Source: Shimazuella kribbensis DSM 45090
Lineage (GTDB): Bacteria > Bacillota > Bacilli > Thermoactinomycetales > Thermoactinomycetaceae
DNA length: 64,000 nt
Direction of reading: 5' to 3'
NCBI RefSeq assembly: GCF_000428065.1
Contig: NZ_ATZF01000013.1
Span: forward strand, 62,001 to 126,000
A program made the position numbers and the translations under genes. This document shows positions 16,981 through 26,377 of this stretch, piece by piece; within the stretch, counting starts at the first letter, position 1; the number at the start of each line of letters is the position of its first letter. The notes beneath the pieces were generated by a model, which saw only the letters and a list, made by a program, of their open reading frames with translations, did no database searches and was not told the DNA's origin.

Positions 16981-17442
16981 TCATTTGACGTTGATCTTTA
17001 CAACGGTTCCATTTGGGTATTTTCTCACTTTGTTGGAGAACCAAGATCCAGCACCACGGTTTTCTTTTGGCTTGATATAGCGAATATCTGCTCCTTTTCC
17101 ACCTTCTTTGCACATAGCCATAGGAAATTCATCGCGGTCATACCCTTTTTTAGTTGGGACATTTGCCAATGAGTCATCGCGGTTTTGATCTGCTCCCTTT
17201 CGATCGATGGTACAAGTACTAGGCTTTCCCTTTCTTATGGCATCTTTGATGTGATCGGCTACTGATGGGTATTTATCTGACGGAAAATCAATAACGATAA
17301 CGTTATCAATAGATGGGGTTTCCTTTTGTTTTTGAGCTGGTATTTCTTTTGGATTGGATAGGTTACAAGAAGATAAGATGGAAATAGTCAACAAGCAGCA
17401 AAAAGCCATTAGCCAATATAGGGTTTTCTTTCTGTACATCAT
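16981..17442 (-). CDS. NucA/NucB-type deoxyribonuclease lipoprotein
   Basis: Secreted DNase-domain protein of about 153 residues. The C-terminal part carries the NucA/NucB signature: 'YDRDEFPMAMCKEGG', then 'KENRGAGSWFSNKV' and 'YPNGTVVKI', with the catalytic Asp and Glu in the first segment. The N-terminal hydrophobic span ends in LSSC, which fits a lipobox, so it may be membrane-anchored rather than freely released. The start at 17442 follows AGGAG by 5 bases; the ATG at 17463 lies upstream of that site. In Bacillus, NucB is a sporulation-specific extracellular nuclease and NucA acts in competence; which role applies here is open. Confidence 0.85.
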   Translation of the reverse strand: MMYRKKTLYWLMAFCCLLTISILSSCNLSNPKEIPAQKQKETPSIDNVIVIDFPSDKYPSVADHIKDAIRKGKPSTCTIDRKGADQNRDDSLANVPTKKGYDRDEFPMAMCKEGGKGADIRYIKPKENRGAGSWFSNKVRKYPNGTVVKINVK

Positions 17443-17546
17443 AAATTCTCCTGTTAAGTTCATTTCGTATAGGGTGTCACAATTTGGTATCTGTTTTATA
17501 GTAGGAAGATTGTATTAAAATAATAGGATATGGAAGAGGAGGGGTA

Positions 17547-18413
17547 GTGGTGTTGCAGGAATATTTTCAGCAGATCAATGGAGAAACATGGTTGGTGGAA
17601 AACGATCGGAATAACCTAAAAGTAAGTTATCGTGTAAAAAAAGTTATCGCTTCCAAACAGTCTGATTATCAGCATGTCATGATTGTAGATACATATGATT
17701 TTGGTAAGATGTTGGTTTTAGATGGAGTAGTACAAACGACATCATTGGATGGTCATATTTATAACGAAATGATCACGCATGTTCCGCTATCTATCCATCC
17801 TGACCCAAAAAAAGTTCTCATTATTGGCGGCGGAGATTGCGGCGCAGCTCGAGAGGTTGCAAAGTATCCAAATATCGAAATCATCGACATGATTGAGATT
17901 GATGAGTTAGTAGTGAAGTGGAGCAAAGCTTATTTGCAAGATGTTTCAGGTGATTTATCTGATCCAAGAGTGAGGTTTTTATTCAAAGATGGATTGATTC
18001 ATGTGAAAGAGTATCAAAACCATTATGATGTCGTCATTGTTGATTCGTCTGACCCTATTGGGCCAGCAGAACAGCTTTTTAGTCACGAGTTTTATGAAGA
18101 TATATTCAAAGCGTTGAAATCAGATGGATTAATGGTTTGTCAAAGTCAATCACCTTTGTTTCATTCCGATATTATGGTACAGACTTATCGATATATTCGT
18201 GGTCTCTTTACTCATCATCAACTTTATACAGCTACCGTTCCAACCTATCCTGGCGGTTTTTGGAGCTTTACGCTTGGTTCCAAAAAGCACCATCACGTTT
18301 CCTTTGATCTTTTGCCTACCGATACCAAATATGTGAATAAAGAAATCGTGAATAGCTGTATGTTATTACCGGTATTTATTCAAAATAAGTTAAATTTGAT
18401 TGATAATAAATAG
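17547..18413 (+). CDS. speE: spermidine synthase (polyamine aminopropyltransferase)
   Basis: SpeE-type enzyme of 288 residues that would transfer an aminopropyl group from decarboxylated S-adenosylmethionine to putrescine. It has the N-terminal beta domain, the methyltransferase-like core with 'VLIIGGGDCGAAREV', 'IEIDELVV', and the active-site 'VIVDSSDPIGPAEQLF'. The glycine loop GGGDCGAARE differs slightly from the usual GGGDGG. The start is one of GTG 17547, GTG 17550 or TTG 17553, all next to a GGAGGGG site. It is convergent with mgsA across a shared terminator. No speD or speA lies nearby. Confidence 0.9.
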   Translation: MVLQEYFQQINGETWLVENDRNNLKVSYRVKKVIASKQSDYQHVMIVDTYDFGKMLVLDGVVQTTSLDGHIYNEMITHVPLSIHPDPKKVLIIGGGDCGAAREVAKYPNIEIIDMIEIDELVVKWSKAYLQDVSGDLSDPRVRFLFKDGLIHVKEYQNHYDVVIVDSSDPIGPAEQLFSHEFYEDIFKALKSDGLMVCQSQSPLFHSDIMVQTYRYIRGLFTHHQLYTATVPTYPGGFWSFTLGSKKHHHVSFDLLPTDTKYVNKEIVNSCMLLPVFIQNKLNLIDNK

Positions 18414-18482
18414 CCTCTTCTACATTATACTAGCAATGCTATTCCATTCTCGTTATTTGTTTTGTCTATTTTCTATGTAAAA

Positions 18483-18515
18483 AAAGCAACCCTGAATTAC
18501 ATGGTTGCTTTTTGT
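18483..18515. terminator. bidirectional terminator between speE and mgsA
   Basis: Ten-base stem AAAAGCAACC / GGTTGCTTTT with an A run on one side and a T run on the other, placed between convergent genes. Confidence 0.85.
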
Positions 18516-18519
18516 GTTT

Positions 18520-18900
18520 TTATTTCATTAACCATCCAATTTCCAAAGCTTGCACCAATAATGTCCCAGTGGATGAATTTGTTGCTAATGGTATACCGTA
18601 GACATCACACAATCGAAGCAAAGCGCTGATGTCTGGTTCATGGGGCTGTGCTGTTAGTGGATCACGGAAGAAAAAAATAAGATCCAAGTCACCCATTGCA
18701 ATCAACGAACCAAGCTGTTGATCCCCGCCAAGCGGCCCCGATTTTAATAGATGAATGTCTAGGTTAGTCGCTTCCATGATGCGTTTTCCAGTTGTTCCTG
18801 TAGCGTAAAGCGAGTATGGTTGAAAAACGGACTCATATTTCACCATAAACTCTACCATTTCCACTTTCTTTTTATCATGTGCTACCAATGCTATCTTCAA
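18520..18900 (-). CDS. mgsA: methylglyoxal synthase
   Basis: Cytosolic lyase of 126 residues that converts dihydroxyacetone phosphate to methylglyoxal and phosphate, a bypass of lower glycolysis. Conserved features: N-terminal '[16 protein letters not shown]', '[11 protein letters not shown]', '[16 protein letters not shown]', the catalytic Asp in '[18 protein letters not shown]' and '[10 protein letters not shown]'. It begins with TTG after a GGGGG site. Length is near the family norm. Confidence 0.95.
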   Translation of the reverse strand: MKIALVAHDKKKVEMVEFMVKYESVFQPYSLYATGTTGKRIMEATNLDIHLLKSGPLGGDQQLGSLIAMGDLDLIFFFRDPLTAQPHEPDISALLRLCDVYGIPLATNSSTGTLLVQALEIGWLMK

Positions 18901-19246
18901 TGTAATCCCCCATTTTGTGGTTATTATATTTGGATTAGGAGATGAGGAAAACGGAAAACTATATGGTTATTATATATGAACGTATGGGTAAATCGAATGT
19001 TTTTATTTGGTTGTTGGTGCATGGCATGCTTTTTTTAGTCTGAAAGAACAAACCCAATAGGGGGGGTATTTTTTATCCATTATCTGAAGCAGGTAATGGT
19101 AGCTTGCGACTAATTCTTAACTAGATGCCTTTTTCAGGCTTCTTTTTTGCGATAGATTGTTTTATAACATTTACTTAGTGAGTTGAAATCATCAAGAAAG
19201 AGAAGAGAACTATTAATATTTAATTATAATGTAATGGAGGTAGTTA
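18901..19246. other. intergenic region upstream of the two-component operon
   Basis: No gene seen. A short GCCT / AGGC hairpin followed by TTCTTTTTT at about 19125-19150 could be a weak terminator or leader element before the response-regulator gene. Confidence 0.35.
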
Positions 19247-19948
19247 ATGAATATTCGAATTTTAATTATCGAAGATGATGTCGAAATAAACCAATTGGTT
19301 TCTAGATACTTGAATAAAGAGGGTTTTCATACACATTCGGTATATAACGGAAAAGATGCACTCGCATATATCTCCAAGCATGATTACCAACTCATCATTT
19401 TAGACTTGATGTTGCCTAAAGTGGACGGACAGGAGGTCTTGCGTAAAATTCGTAAAAAGAAAACTATCCCAGTGATTATTTTGTCCGCTAGAGATAGAGA
19501 AATAGATAAAATACTGGGATTAGGACTTGGAGCGGATGATTATATGACCAAACCATTTACGATAGGAGAACTAATCGCAAGGGTCAAAGCTCAGCTTCGT
19601 CGGCACATGAATTTTAATGCGGATACTACTAGAACAGAAGTTAAGGTTTTAAAGCATGGTGTTTTGGAACTCGATACGAGTACATATGAGGTCACCTTGA
19701 GTGGACAGAAAAAGCCTTTGACTGCCAAGGAGTTTGGTATTTTAAAACTATTTCTAGAAAATCCCACGCGTGTTTTTACTAAATCCCAGATATTCGAAGC
19801 CGTTTGGCAGGAAGATAGTATGACTGATAACAATACAGTTATGGTTCATATCAATAGACTCAGAGCGAAAATAGAGAAAGATGCATCTAATCCTGTTTAT
19901 ATTCAGACCGTGTGGGGATTCGGCTATAAACTAGGTGAGGGGAGTTAG
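19247..19948 (+). CDS. OmpR-family response regulator
   Basis: Regulator of 233 residues: receiver domain (about 4-115; acidic pair in 'IIEDDVEIN', phospho-acceptor Asp in 'LIILDLMLPKVDG', switch Ser in 'ILSARDRE', Lys in 'MTKPF') and a C-terminal winged helix (about 130-230, ending 'YIQTVWGFGYKLGEG'). GGAGG precedes the ATG. It is the first gene of a regulator-kinase-ABC-permease set resembling Bacillus YcbLMNO and bacitracin-resistance loci, so it probably controls the adjacent transporter. Confidence 0.92.
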   Translation: MNIRILIIEDDVEINQLVSRYLNKEGFHTHSVYNGKDALAYISKHDYQLIILDLMLPKVDGQEVLRKIRKKKTIPVIILSARDREIDKILGLGLGADDYMTKPFTIGELIARVKAQLRRHMNFNADTTRTEVKVLKHGVLELDTSTYEVTLSGQKKPLTAKEFGILKLFLENPTRVFTKSQIFEAVWQEDSMTDNNTVMVHINRLRAKIEKDASNPVYIQTVWGFGYKLGEGS

Positions 19949-19949
19949 T

Positions 19950-20858
19950 ATGCTGATTATAATTCTTGTACTCCTATGCTTACTCCTGTTTCGCCACTTC
20001 CAATTAATTTGTGAAATAAAAAAGATAACCCAGATCACGAAGGGAATTCAGACAGGTAATCTTAATCTGCGTTATCGGCTACGCACATCTCAAAAGGACA
20101 TAGAAGACTTGGGGGGAGAGTTAAATCGGCTAGTAGATTACTTCCAGAACGGTTTTGAACGGATCGCTTTTCTGGAGGAAGAGCGTAAACGGATGATTGC
20201 CAATATTTCACATGATTTACGTACTCCATTGACCTCTCTACTAGGATATATGGAGGCGTTAAAACATGATGCTACCTTGACAGTAGAGGAAAGAGAAGAT
20301 TTTCTTCGTATCACCTCCGAAAAAGGAAATTCCTTGCTGGTACTATTACAAGACTTTTTTGAACTGGCAAAGTTGGAAGCGGATGATTTCGAATTGAATC
20401 TTGGAAAAGTCGACTTAGTAGAAATCGTACCCGAAGTTCTTCTTGGCTTTTATCCTGACTTTGTAAAGGCTGAAATTATACCTGTGATCAAAATCCCGGA
20501 TGCACCTCTTTATGTCAAAGGAGATCAAGTCTGCTTGCGACGTATCTTAAACAATCTGCTGTCCAACGCTTTGTGCTATGGTCAAGATGGTAAGGAGATA
20601 GGAATCGCTCTTCGTGAGGAAGAAAGCCTTGTCTGGGTAGATGTTTGGGATAGGGGCAAGGGAATCCTAGCTAAAGACATATCTCATATTTTCGAGCGAC
20701 TATATACCGGAGAGGCTTCGAGGAATACTTCCCTTCAAGGGACTGGCCTCGGATTGACCATTACGAAAAATCTGGTCGAAAAACAAGGTGGTCGAATTAC
20801 GGTAACCAGTACTCCAAATGAGAAAACAGTTTTTTCTTTTTGTCTATCTAAGAGTTAG
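19950..20858 (+). CDS. sensor histidine kinase with short N-terminal membrane anchor
   Basis: Kinase of 302 residues. A single hydrophobic span at the N-terminus is followed by a HAMP-like linker, the HisKA domain (phospho-acceptor His in 'NISHDLRTPLTSLLGY', about residue 93) and a HATPase domain with N-box 'ILNNLLSNALCYG', G1 'WDRGKGI' and G2 'GTGLGLTI'. There is almost no extracellular part, so sensing probably occurs in the membrane or through the transporter. The start at 19950 comes after GAGGGG and 1 base after the regulator stop; the GTG at 19935 is less likely. Confidence 0.9.
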   Translation: MLIIILVLLCLLLFRHFQLICEIKKITQITKGIQTGNLNLRYRLRTSQKDIEDLGGELNRLVDYFQNGFERIAFLEEERKRMIANISHDLRTPLTSLLGYMEALKHDATLTVEEREDFLRITSEKGNSLLVLLQDFFELAKLEADDFELNLGKVDLVEIVPEVLLGFYPDFVKAEIIPVIKIPDAPLYVKGDQVCLRRILNNLLSNALCYGQDGKEIGIALREEESLVWVDVWDRGKGILAKDISHIFERLYTGEASRNTSLQGTGLGLTITKNLVEKQGGRITVTSTPNEKTVFSFCLSKS

Positions 20859-20992
20859 ATCTCCTTGCAGAGTAGTTCGAGAAACTTTCCTTCGGATTTT
20901 TATATGGATATAAATTTAAGGACTTTGTAAGGGATTTTTATATGGGTTGTTAGGTCTCTCGTCTATAGTAGGCTTTGAAGGAAGTGATAACT

Positions 20993-21904
20993 TTGGATTA
21001 TGTTTTACGAACATATCATTTAACAAAACGTTACAAGGATAAAGTGGTGGTTCATGATCTTAACATGAATATTAAAGCCGGAGACATCTACGGTTTTTTG
21101 GGGCAAAACGGTGCTGGTAAGACGACTACTCTGCGGATGCTCATGGGATTGATCCGACCATCGTCAGGAGAGATCGAGTTATTTGGAACAGGGCTAAATG
21201 GCAATAAGAACAAGGCACTGGAGCGCATTGGTGCGATTATTGAGTATCCGGGGTTTTATCTTAATCTGAGTGCGGTAGATAATTTAGGGATTCATCGTCG
21301 TCTTATGGGGATGGGCAATAAGGAATGCATGGATGAGGTTCTGACCACTGTCGGTCTGCATGATGCAAAACATCAAAAAGTGAAGAATTATTCCTTGGGG
21401 ATGAAGCAGAGATTGGGAATTGCACGGGCTTTGCTTCACCGTCCAGAATTACTGATCTTGGATGAGCCTACCAATGGTTTGGATCCAGGGGGAATTAAGG
21501 AAATCCGGCAACTCTTCTTGGATCTTGCCAAGCAACGTGGCATAACTATTATCATTTCCAGTCATTTGTTAAACGAAATCGAACAGGTGGCTAACAGAGT
21601 CGGGATTATTCATCAGGGAAAGCTTCTGGAAGAAATAGACCACGAAACCTTGCAGAAAAGGACTAGACACTATCTTGAAATCAAAGTTACTGATGAGCAA
21701 CGGGCGGCCTATGTATTGGAACAAAAGCTTGGAGTGACTGATTACTTTGTAACCGAACCTGGTATCTTGCGCCTTTACGAACATCTGGATCAGTCGACAA
21801 AGATCAATCTTACACTGACTAATAATGGTATTGGTGTAAAGGAGATTGCGCTTTCAGGGGATAACCTAGAAGACTATTTTCTCAAAATCACTGGAGGGGA
21901 ATAA
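20993..21904 (+). CDS. ABC transporter ATP-binding protein, antibiotic-resistance type (BcrA-like)
   Basis: ATPase of about 303 residues with Walker A 'GQNGAGKTTT', signature 'YSLGMKQRLGIA', Walker B 'LLILDEPTNGLDP' and H-loop 'IISSHLL'. A C-terminal extension of about 80 residues is typical of BcrA/YcbN-type exporters of peptide antibiotics. I prefer the TTG at 20993 (GGAAG 8 bases before); a TTG at 20975 is also in frame. It is followed by its permease 1 base later. The substrate is inferred only from family and context. Confidence 0.87.
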   Translation: MDYVLRTYHLTKRYKDKVVVHDLNMNIKAGDIYGFLGQNGAGKTTTLRMLMGLIRPSSGEIELFGTGLNGNKNKALERIGAIIEYPGFYLNLSAVDNLGIHRRLMGMGNKECMDEVLTTVGLHDAKHQKVKNYSLGMKQRLGIARALLHRPELLILDEPTNGLDPGGIKEIRQLFLDLAKQRGITIIISSHLLNEIEQVANRVGIIHQGKLLEEIDHETLQKRTRHYLEIKVTDEQRAAYVLEQKLGVTDYFVTEPGILRLYEHLDQSTKINLTLTNNGIGVKEIALSGDNLEDYFLKITGGE

Positions 21905-21905
21905 T

Positions 21906-22670
21906 TTGTTTCGTGTTTTTCATGCTGAAATAATGAAACTCAGAAAAACAAAAATTTATTGGCTGGTTCTTTTGGGAGTATTACCAGCATGCCTTGTGAG
22001 CTCAATGGCTTTATTACCAAAAATATCTTCCGATGGGACTCCAATAGATTTGGATATGCAGGAAATGTTTTACCATCAAGGGATGGTGTTGTCCGTATTT
22101 GGACCTGCTTTGTTCGCTTTGATAACAGGATATGTGGTAGCACGTGAGTACCAGGAACGCACGATTAATCAATTATTCTCATATCCAACTTCGCGAACCA
22201 TATTCCTCATAGCTAAACTATTGGTAGTATTGTCGCTCATTGTGATAACTGTTGCACTGCCATTTGTGTTTGCGATTGGTTCCACACTGCTAATCCGGCA
22301 TACCCTAGATATTCCAGTATTATGGTTAGGTATGAAAATGAACATCATGATCTGTGTACTTTCGTTTGGCGCCATTCCCACTGCGGCGGCCTTAAGTATG
22401 GTAGGAAAGAGCATTATGCCCAATGCTGTTTTGGGGGTGATTGTCTCACTCTTCGCAGGAATCAGTGAAGCAAAACATAGTATGTCTAGCATCCTTTTTC
22501 CTTGGTTGACTCCTTATTGGCCTGTTCGTGATCTTGCCCAAGATATAGCTCAAAGCGGCCCGAATCCTTATGTAATACCTGCACTGACGATCCTGATATT
22601 AACTTTCATCATCTCTCTCATTTTTTGCATTGTATATTACAACCGGGCGGATGTACACAGTGGAACTTGA
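21906..22670 (+). CDS. ABC-2 type permease partner
   Basis: Membrane protein of 254 residues with six hydrophobic spans, starting with TTG 1 base after the ATPase stop and after a GGAGGGG site. The 'GYVVAREYQERTINQLFSYP' segment after the second span is characteristic of bacitracin- and lantibiotic-type ABC-2 permeases. With the ATPase it should form an exporter or self-protection pump controlled by the adjacent two-component system. Confidence 0.85.
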   Translation: MFRVFHAEIMKLRKTKIYWLVLLGVLPACLVSSMALLPKISSDGTPIDLDMQEMFYHQGMVLSVFGPALFALITGYVVAREYQERTINQLFSYPTSRTIFLIAKLLVVLSLIVITVALPFVFAIGSTLLIRHTLDIPVLWLGMKMNIMICVLSFGAIPTAAALSMVGKSIMPNAVLGVIVSLFAGISEAKHSMSSILFPWLTPYWPVRDLAQDIAQSGPNPYVIPALTILILTFIISLIFCIVYYNRADVHSGT

Positions 22671-22746
22671 TTTAATTAGGTTCTTTAAATAGAGGGATCA
22701 AGGATGTACGAATGTACTTTAAAAATAAATGAACGGAGGAATATTA

Positions 22747-24264
22747 ATGAGAATATTTGAAATGGTTTTAATTGTGTCAAATTTATTTCCTTTATTTTTT
22801 CTAGGTTTTAAAAAGCAGTCAAAGATAGTTTGGTTAGTAGTTGCGGGTGTAAATACAGCTGTACTTTTTATTCATAGTATAGTTGAGGGATTGCGTTATC
22901 AGATGGCTTTTTCTTACGTTTTTGTCATTTTATTTATTGTGTATACTTTAGCAAAAACACACAAAAGATTTGTCGATGCCAAACTCCCGAAAGCACTAAA
23001 GGTTACCGTAATAAGCCTATCCCTGGTTTTTCTTGCGTGTACATCTTATCTGGCGTATGCCCTTCCTGTATTTACGATTCCAAAGCTAACAGGCAGCTAT
23101 GATGTGGGCATGAAGTACTTCCAATTTGTTGATGAAAACCGTACTGAACCTTTCTTGTATAAATCGACTCAAAAACGAGAGCTGATGGTTAAAGTTTATT
23201 ATCCTGCAAAGAAAGATGATTCCAAACCATTTTCTCCTTACTTTCACAATTCACACGAACTTATACGGTTGTTTACAATAAACCATAATATGCCTGATTT
23301 CATGTTTGACCATCTAAACCTAGTAAAAACGAATTCAAAAGAAAATCTACAGTTATCAGAAAAGCAACAAAATTACCCTGTGATTCTGTTTTCTCATGGA
23401 GCAGGAGATACAATGGAAGTTCAAACGTCCCTGAGCGAGAATTTGGCAAGCCACGGATATATTGTTGTGGTTATCGACCATACCTATGCATCAACAGGTA
23501 CGGTTTTCCCTGATAGAGTTGTTTCACATAAAGATGCTACAACAGACTTCAAAACGCCCGAACCTGGGGAGATAATTACTCAAATCATGGCCGATGATTC
23601 TAATTATGTAATTAGAAAGTTAGATGAAATGAACGAAGGCAAGATTAGTTCTATTTTTAAAAGAAAGTTAAATCTTGATAAAATAGGTGCTATAGGTCAT
23701 TCTGTTGGTGGTGCAGTAGCATATAATTTGGCAATCAATAATAGTAGGGTTAAGGCAGCAATTAATTTAGACGGTAGAGTTTTTATCACTCCTAAAAAGA
23801 ACATGAAGGATATGGCGCCTTTTCTAATGCTGGCCAGTGATAAATTTCATATCCAAACGATTCAGAATCGAAAAAGCCTTTTAGAAAAGTTCGAAGATAT
23901 GCCTGTTGAAGATCAAAAAATAATGGTTGATAGTTATGGAAGCGAGAAAGCATATAGGGAGGCTTACAATAAAGCACAACAAAACGTAATAGGACTTACT
24001 GAGGTACTTAAGGAGTCTGGGAATTTATATACAATTGAAGGTAGCGATCACATGAAATTCACAGATATTGGCCTTTTTATAGGTGACAGCAATTTACGCA
24101 AACTAATAGGTATAGCTGGGAAAACAGATCCGATAAAATGCCTTAAAATCACGAATTCTTTAACATTATCGTTTTTTGACCAACAGTTGAAGAGTGATAC
24201 CAAAGATTCATTGGAATCCTTGGTTAAAAGGTATTCGGAACTGAAAAAAGTAGATTTGAAATAA
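22747..24264 (+). CDS. membrane-anchored PAF-acetylhydrolase-like alpha/beta hydrolase
   Basis: Protein of 505 residues. Three or four N-terminal spans (about 1-115) are followed by an extracytoplasmic alpha/beta hydrolase domain related to PAF acetylhydrolase/lipase-like esterases. Visible motifs are the oxyanion segment 'VILFSHGAGD', the nucleophile elbow 'GAIGHSVGGAVA', an acid candidate in 'INLDGRVF' and a late His in 'GSDHMKFTD'. The ATG at 22747 follows CGGAGG; the ATG at 22729 overlaps it. It lies 76 bases after the permease, in the same direction, and may belong to the same stress-response locus, but this is uncertain. Confidence 0.8.
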   Translation: MRIFEMVLIVSNLFPLFFLGFKKQSKIVWLVVAGVNTAVLFIHSIVEGLRYQMAFSYVFVILFIVYTLAKTHKRFVDAKLPKALKVTVISLSLVFLACTSYLAYALPVFTIPKLTGSYDVGMKYFQFVDENRTEPFLYKSTQKRELMVKVYYPAKKDDSKPFSPYFHNSHELIRLFTINHNMPDFMFDHLNLVKTNSKENLQLSEKQQNYPVILFSHGAGDTMEVQTSLSENLASHGYIVVVIDHTYASTGTVFPDRVVSHKDATTDFKTPEPGEIITQIMADDSNYVIRKLDEMNEGKISSIFKRKLNLDKIGAIGHSVGGAVAYNLAINNSRVKAAINLDGRVFITPKKNMKDMAPFLMLASDKFHIQTIQNRKSLLEKFEDMPVEDQKIMVDSYGSEKAYREAYNKAQQNVIGLTEVLKESGNLYTIEGSDHMKFTDIGLFIGDSNLRKLIGIAGKTDPIKCLKITNSLTLSFFDQQLKSDTKDSLESLVKRYSELKKVDLK

Positions 24265-24759
24265 GTAATAAATATAGCCCTCCAATATCTGAGGTATGAT
24301 TTCACATTCTCTCTTCTTCGAGGGGACACTGGCTTAATTAAAATTTAACTATTTAGAAATATTAAAAAATAAAGCCGGACGAAACTCCCATGATAAATAG
24401 GATTTTAACAAACAATGGCACCAGCTATGATCCTAAACTATTTGAGATAAGAGCAAAATATGGTTTATGCGGAATACTTTCAAAAGGATATGAAGGAAAA
24501 CGGATTTTCCTTTGTATCCTTATTTACGTTGTCTATTAACATAGAAGTAAATACTCGAGGGATCCAAAGTTTTTCCTTCCCGATCTTTGGTAATTTTATT
24601 TTTTTGCAATCTACTACCATAATTATGTATAGAAGTATATCTTAATTATATAAAAATAATACCAAATGGCTAATTTTAAGAAATTTGTATTGACGCAACG
24701 GCATAATTTTATTAGTCTTATAAAGGTTCAATGAATAAAAATACAACCCAAAGAAAGGA
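24265..24759. other. intergenic region
   Basis: No supported gene. A 61-codon frame at 24460-24645 has a hydrophobic, atypical composition and no ribosome site. A TTGACG at about 24690 may be the -35 of the small gene downstream. Confidence 0.35.
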
Positions 24760-24948
24760 TTGAACAACTTGGAAACTTATTTTCATTTGGAAACACATAC
24801 AAACGACATCCAAAGAAGTATTTATCGTGAAGTGAAAAACATTCCAGCATCTGAATTGGAATCAACTACACCATCTGGTCATAAGCATAACGGCAGTAGA
24901 CTAAAATGGACCAATTGGTTACGTGTTATTCCTTTTTTCAAATTCTAG
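24760..24948 (+). CDS. small hypothetical protein
   Basis: Frame of 62 codons beginning with TTG at 24760; a second TTG at 24769, 9 bases after AAAGGA, is the better-spaced start. The product is hydrophilic with a basic, aromatic C-terminal end (KWTNWLRVIPFFKF) and no Cys. I do not recognise it. A strong terminator about 100 bases downstream and a ribosome site upstream are the support. Confidence 0.4.
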   Translation: MNNLETYFHLETHTNDIQRSIYREVKNIPASELESTTPSGHKHNGSRLKWTNWLRVIPFFKF

Positions 24949-25049
24949 TTTTTCCTTCTCGAGATTTATTCCCTCATCATCTTCGTTTGTCATCCTGTCG
25001 TTTGACTACCTAATTTTCCCGTTACAAACAGAAAAATAATCATACCGCT

Positions 25050-25113
25050 AGACAGTTTTTCCTTTAGGTGCAAACAAGTATAATATCGCACCTAAATAAA
25101 GCTGTCTTTTTTT
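25050..25113 (+). terminator. nested hairpin terminator
   Basis: Outer stem AGACAG / CTGTCT and inner stem TTTAGGTGC / GCACCTAAA, ending in seven T residues. Confidence 0.75.
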
Positions 25114-25403
25114 CATTTTTATCTGAAAGCGATTTCTTTTATTCTCTATTTTTATTCTATCTGCGATGCTTTGTCAATTGTTTTTTATGATTTTAATTGA
25201 ATTTGTATTTTTTTAATCGTATTTAGTCAAAGGATTGCTAGAGTATGAAGAAACATCTTTATTCCATATAAAAAATCGAAACTATGTTCCGTGTGATCGG
25301 ATAACTACTGTTAATTTATATTGGAATTATTTTATTTTCAAGAAATAGAAGATGTACTATTTTTGAAAGTGTTTTTCAACTGAAGCTCGCAGTCTCAGAT
25401 CTT

Positions 25404-25573
25404 ATGCAGTTGCAAGGAAAAGTAACAATAACATTGGATAAAACTGCTTCAAATTCCTTGTCAGCAGTGACGAGACGGTTAAGATAATAAATTTAAATCT
25501 CATTACGATTGAGGTAACAACTAAAAGTAGCAAAGGAAAAACACATGAGATTACCTTTAACTTAAAAAAGTAA
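25404..25573 (+). pseudogene. fragment of an unknown gene with a frame break
   Basis: An ATG-initiated frame reads LQGKVTITLDKTASNSLSAV and stops near 25490. The overlapping frame then continues NLITIEVTTKSSKGKTHEI and ends FNLKK with a stop at 25571. The beta-strand-like pattern suits the end of an extracellular Ig-like domain. I cannot name the parent gene. Confidence 0.25.
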
Positions 25574-25632
25574 GGAATGATGAAAAGAAGCAGTGTGAAA
25601 ATAGCCGCTCTGTTTCTTTTATTTGTTTTATC

Positions 25633-26214
25633 TTAGGTTTGTTTTTCCGTGATATACGTTTTTACATCTGGATCTTGATAGGATGCAAACTGATCCAGCA
25701 ATCCCGCAGGGTCTGTATCCACTAATGTCATAGAATGGTACTTTTCCTGTAAAAACTGTTGATCTCTCATATGGTCAAAGAGGGAAATAAGCGGATCATA
25801 ATAATGGTTACTATTCAATAGTCCAAATGGCTTTTGATGAAGTCCCAACTGAGCCCAAGAATAGACTTCAAAAAACTCTTCTAATGTTCCTGGTCCTCCC
25901 GGCAGAGCGACAAAGCCGTCAGAGAGTTCTGCCATCTTTGCTTTTCGTTCGTGCATAGAATCAACCATGATCAAGTCTGTTAAGTTTTTATATGCAATTT
26001 CTTTCTTCTCGAGGAAATAAGGGATAACTCCCGTAGCTTGTCCACCTGCTGTTAGGACTGCATCTGCAACAGCACCCATCACACCAACACTTGCGCCTCC
26101 ATAGATGAGCATGATGTCTCTTTTGGCTAGTTCTCGACCAAGTTTTTGTGCATCCTCTTGATAAATAGGTGATGAGCCAAATCTTGATCCACAAAATACA
26201 GCTAACGATTTCAT
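25633..26214 (-). CDS. yvdD: LOG-family nucleotide 5'-monophosphate phosphoribohydrolase
   Basis: Rossmann-like hydrolase of 193 residues. LOG proteins cleave N6-modified adenosine monophosphate (cytokinin nucleotides) or purine monophosphates to base and ribose 5-phosphate. It has the diagnostic 'LPGGPGTLEEFFEVYSWAQLG' active-site segment, preceded by 'SMHERKAKM'; N-terminal 'VFCGSRFGSSPIY' and 'LIYGGASVGVMGAVADAV' bind the nucleotide. The ATG at 26214 is 9 bases after AGGAGG; an in-frame ATG at 26244 lies upstream of that site. It stands alone. The physiological substrate is unknown. Confidence 0.9.
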   Translation of the reverse strand: MKSLAVFCGSRFGSSPIYQEDAQKLGRELAKRDIMLIYGGASVGVMGAVADAVLTAGGQATGVIPYFLEKKEIAYKNLTDLIMVDSMHERKAKMAELSDGFVALPGGPGTLEEFFEVYSWAQLGLHQKPFGLLNSNHYYDPLISLFDHMRDQQFLQEKYHSMTLVDTDPAGLLDQFASYQDPDVKTYITEKQT

Positions 26215-26377
26215 GTGTATCAACCTCCTAGAAGCTATCGTCAACTCTACTCTTTTATGGTATATGATTAGGCGATCTCGGACCAGAGTCGGAAAAGAAA
26301 ATAGAACTTTAGCTCATTTCAGAATAATATCTTTTTCTTTAAGATGAATTTATCAAACGAAAACGAGGTTATATATA

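Larger units (their letters stand above)
24949..25632. other. intergenic region with a terminator and a decayed gene
   Basis: Contains the nested terminator at 25050-25113 and, at 25404-25573, two short frames that look like one broken gene. The remaining AT-rich sequence shows nothing. Confidence 0.4.

Noticed and set aside
24460-24645. Plus-strand frame of 61 codons
   Set aside because: No ribosome site and a composition typical of translated AT-rich non-coding DNA.
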